The notes beneath the pieces are model-generated. The model saw only the letters and a program-made list of their open reading frames with translations. It was not told the DNA's origin and searched no databases. Below, piece after piece: positions 20,889 to 22,159 of a DNA stretch of 22,159 bases (positions are counted from its first letter, which is position 1; every line of letters starts with the position of its first letter). Made by a program: the position numbers and the translations under genes. This stretch comes from Botryllus schlosseri (taxonomy: Eukaryota > Chordata > Ascidiacea > Stolidobranchia > Styelidae), in contig ATSW01014122.1 of NCBI GenBank assembly GCA_000444245.1, positions 1 to 22,159 of the forward strand, written 5' to 3'.

Positions 20889-21055
20889 TCAGTCGCGATA
20901 TTTTGGTGACTCGACTTGACTCGAGTCATTTTTTCAAATGCGTAAAATGACTCGACTTGTGCTCAAGTCATTGTTCTGCTGTGCACGACTCGAACCAAGT
21001 CATAGGATTTGAGACTAGGACGGCCAAGACAGACATTTCATTGTAACTTCGAAGA
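20889..21055 (-). repeat. Inverted partial copy of family A, calpain-7 intron 14
   Basis: Read on the minus strand this segment follows 18865-18990: GTCTTGGCCGTC, then ATGACTTGGTTCGAGTC, then paired GACTCGAGTCAAGTCGAGTC words. It is thus the right half of the same element in the opposite orientation. The outer terminus and target duplication are not seen. Confidence 0.65.
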
Positions 21056-21159
21056 ATGGTAAAGTTATCACATGATTAATGTTTCGTCTATCAGTCCTGA
21101 TACTTGGAAAATAGGGCCAGGAGCTGTTAGGACTGAGGAAAATCACTATATTTTAAATG

Positions 21160-21316
21160 AAGACCTTGGTAGCTTTCACATCTTATTTTACGTCCACTTG
21201 GGAATGAATATAACTTTATTAGTTACATTAGCGCCTCTCCAAAAGCTTGTGTAACTAATAGTGTTATATAAATTCGCAAGTGGACGTAAAATAGGATGTG
21301 AAACTACCAAGGTCTT
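21160..21316. mobile_element. Foldback element with about 68-base arms, calpain-7 intron 14
   Basis: The left arm (21160-21227), from AAGACCTTGGTAG through TTACGTCCACTTG to TTAGTTACA, is complementary to the right arm (21250-21316) with only a few mismatches and small indels. A 22-base loop separates them. It is a foldback MITE or another hairpin-forming repeat. No convincing target-site duplication was found. Confidence 0.75.
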
Positions 21317-21324
21317 ACGTCTAG

Positions 21325-21415
21325 GCGCGTCGCCAGGGAGGGGTTTAGGGGGTCGAAACCCCCTCCTTTAGAAACGCGAAACCCCCTCCTTTAACGCGAA
21401 ACCCCAACCTTTTCA
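21325..21415. repeat. GAAACCCC(CTCC) short tandem repeat after a GCCAGGGAGGGG motif
   Basis: GTCGCCAGGGAGGGGTTTAG is followed by three copies of CGAAACCCC, the first two continuing CTCCTTTA. The GGGTTTAGGGGGTCGAAACC part is itself partly palindromic. It resembles ends of common invertebrate repeats of the GGCGTAGCCAGGGG kind, from general memory only. Confidence 0.45.
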
Positions 21416-21620
21416 AATGACCGCTCTGACGCTAATACTCGGTTGCAATTCAATAAGTCGTATTATCAGTATTGCGCGCGGCCAAGTAACGAAAGGCGTG
21501 TTGCCAATTAGCGAGATTCGCCCGTGCGCATTGCACTGCACATTGTAACGCGACACGATCTCCCGCTGAGATGATTGCGAAATCAGGTCATTCATTGTCG
21601 CACGTTCGGCAATTGTTGCT

Positions 21621-21835
21621 AGCCTGATTTACCGCGTCCCCAACAAGCCTAATTCCGCTGGCTTGAATAATCGCATCTGCAATAGGCCCTGTGCGCACGA
21701 TATCGTCGCTGGCCTACACAATCACGTCTGCATTGGCTTGGTGCGCACGATATCTTCGCTGGCCTACACAATCGCATCTGCAATAGGCGTAGTACTTAAG
21801 ATGTCGCTAGCCTAACTACCGCGTCTTGGGCTTAC
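21621..21835. repeat. Tandem array of about 50-bp units
   Basis: Three units are clear: 21660-21710, 21711-21760 and 21761-21808 (51, 50 and 48 bases). They share GGCcTacAcAATCgCaTCTGCAaTaGGC and GTGCGCACGATATCgTCGCT in most copies. Half-units with AGCCT...TACCGCGTC flank both sides (21621 and 21809). It is a small minisatellite in intron DNA. The units are too long and unspaced for a CRISPR array. Confidence 0.8.
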
Positions 21836-22159
21836 CATGCTTTGGCTCCTATTACTCGATGGCTTGGAGAAAATGCTATTACATATATGCTGATTAGCGA
21901 TTGTGATTAAAGAGTGACATCTCGTAACTAAATGACATCGAATGTCCGCAATCATGTGCGAAGCGTGCGTACATGCGTAATTCATTTTCACTAGTCTTGA
22001 GTTATAGTCCAGTAGGCTTGAGTTATAAAAGAGGTAAGGTTTGAACCACCTGAAATCGGCGTCATTATAGCACATATTCCATAAAAACTCGTACATGTTG
22101 ACTTGCGCAAATCGTCGCCAAGGCTACGTAAGACGCAAGACGCATTGATAAGCTGAGAC
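21836..22159. other. End of window, no feature recognised
   Basis: This is still inside the calpain-7 intron that follows the exon ending at 20787. No calpain C2-like exon was recognised here on the + strand, and no repeat family was identified. Confidence 0.4.

Noticed and set aside
21621-21835. CRISPR-like array
   Set aside because: Units are about 50 bases, directly adjacent and diverged, with no unique spacers, inside a eukaryotic intron.
20788-22159. Further calpain-7 exons before the window end
   Set aside because: No + strand segment here resembles the C-terminal C2-like domains, so the 3' exons are taken to lie beyond the window.

Overview
The window is nuclear DNA from an animal. 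It holds spliced genes with GT-AG introns, long repeat-rich intergenic stretches and several short non-autonomous DNA transposons. Three genes lie on the + strand: the 3' end of a formin of the FMN1/FMN2/Cappuccino type, an intronless lariat debranching enzyme (DBR1), and the 5' and middle part of calpain-7 (CAPN7). All three proteins are readily aligned by eye with their vertebrate counterparts. The organism cannot be named from the sequence. An invertebrate metazoan fits the compact genes with introns mostly of 60 to 800 bases (a tunicate or another small-genome invertebrate is possible, but this is a guess).

Layout. Positions 1-7854: formin, 15 inferred exons running from the end of the proline-rich FH1 region through the whole FH2 domain to a short basic tail. 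The introns carry a tRNA-derived SINE, a fragment of the same SINE, a hAT-like MITE and older repeat copies. One exon has an apparent one-base reading-frame problem. Positions 7855-11225: putative formin 3' UTR, then intergenic DNA with a decayed transposase-like stretch and a short perfect palindrome. Positions 11226-12977: DBR1 as a single 583-codon frame, followed by a 3' UTR containing a patch of about 19 scattered ambiguous bases and an AATAAA signal. Positions 13530-20787 and beyond: calpain-7, 14 exons seen, with both MIT domains, the complete Cys-His-Asn protease core and the start of the C-terminal domains. The last exons lie beyond the window. Its introns hold two MITEs with perfect 8-bp target-site duplications. 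Positions 20788-22159: the last visible calpain intron, with an inverted copy of one MITE family, a 157-base foldback element and a tandem array of about 50-bp units.

The three genes serve different processes: actin nucleation, intron lariat turnover, and ESCRT-linked proteolysis. Nothing suggests a joint pathway. The strongest structural observations are the MITEs with target-site duplications, the recurrent GACTCGAGTC palindrome in one of the MITE families, and a splicing-pathway gene without introns between two intron-rich genes. I found no convincing undescribed multi-gene system.
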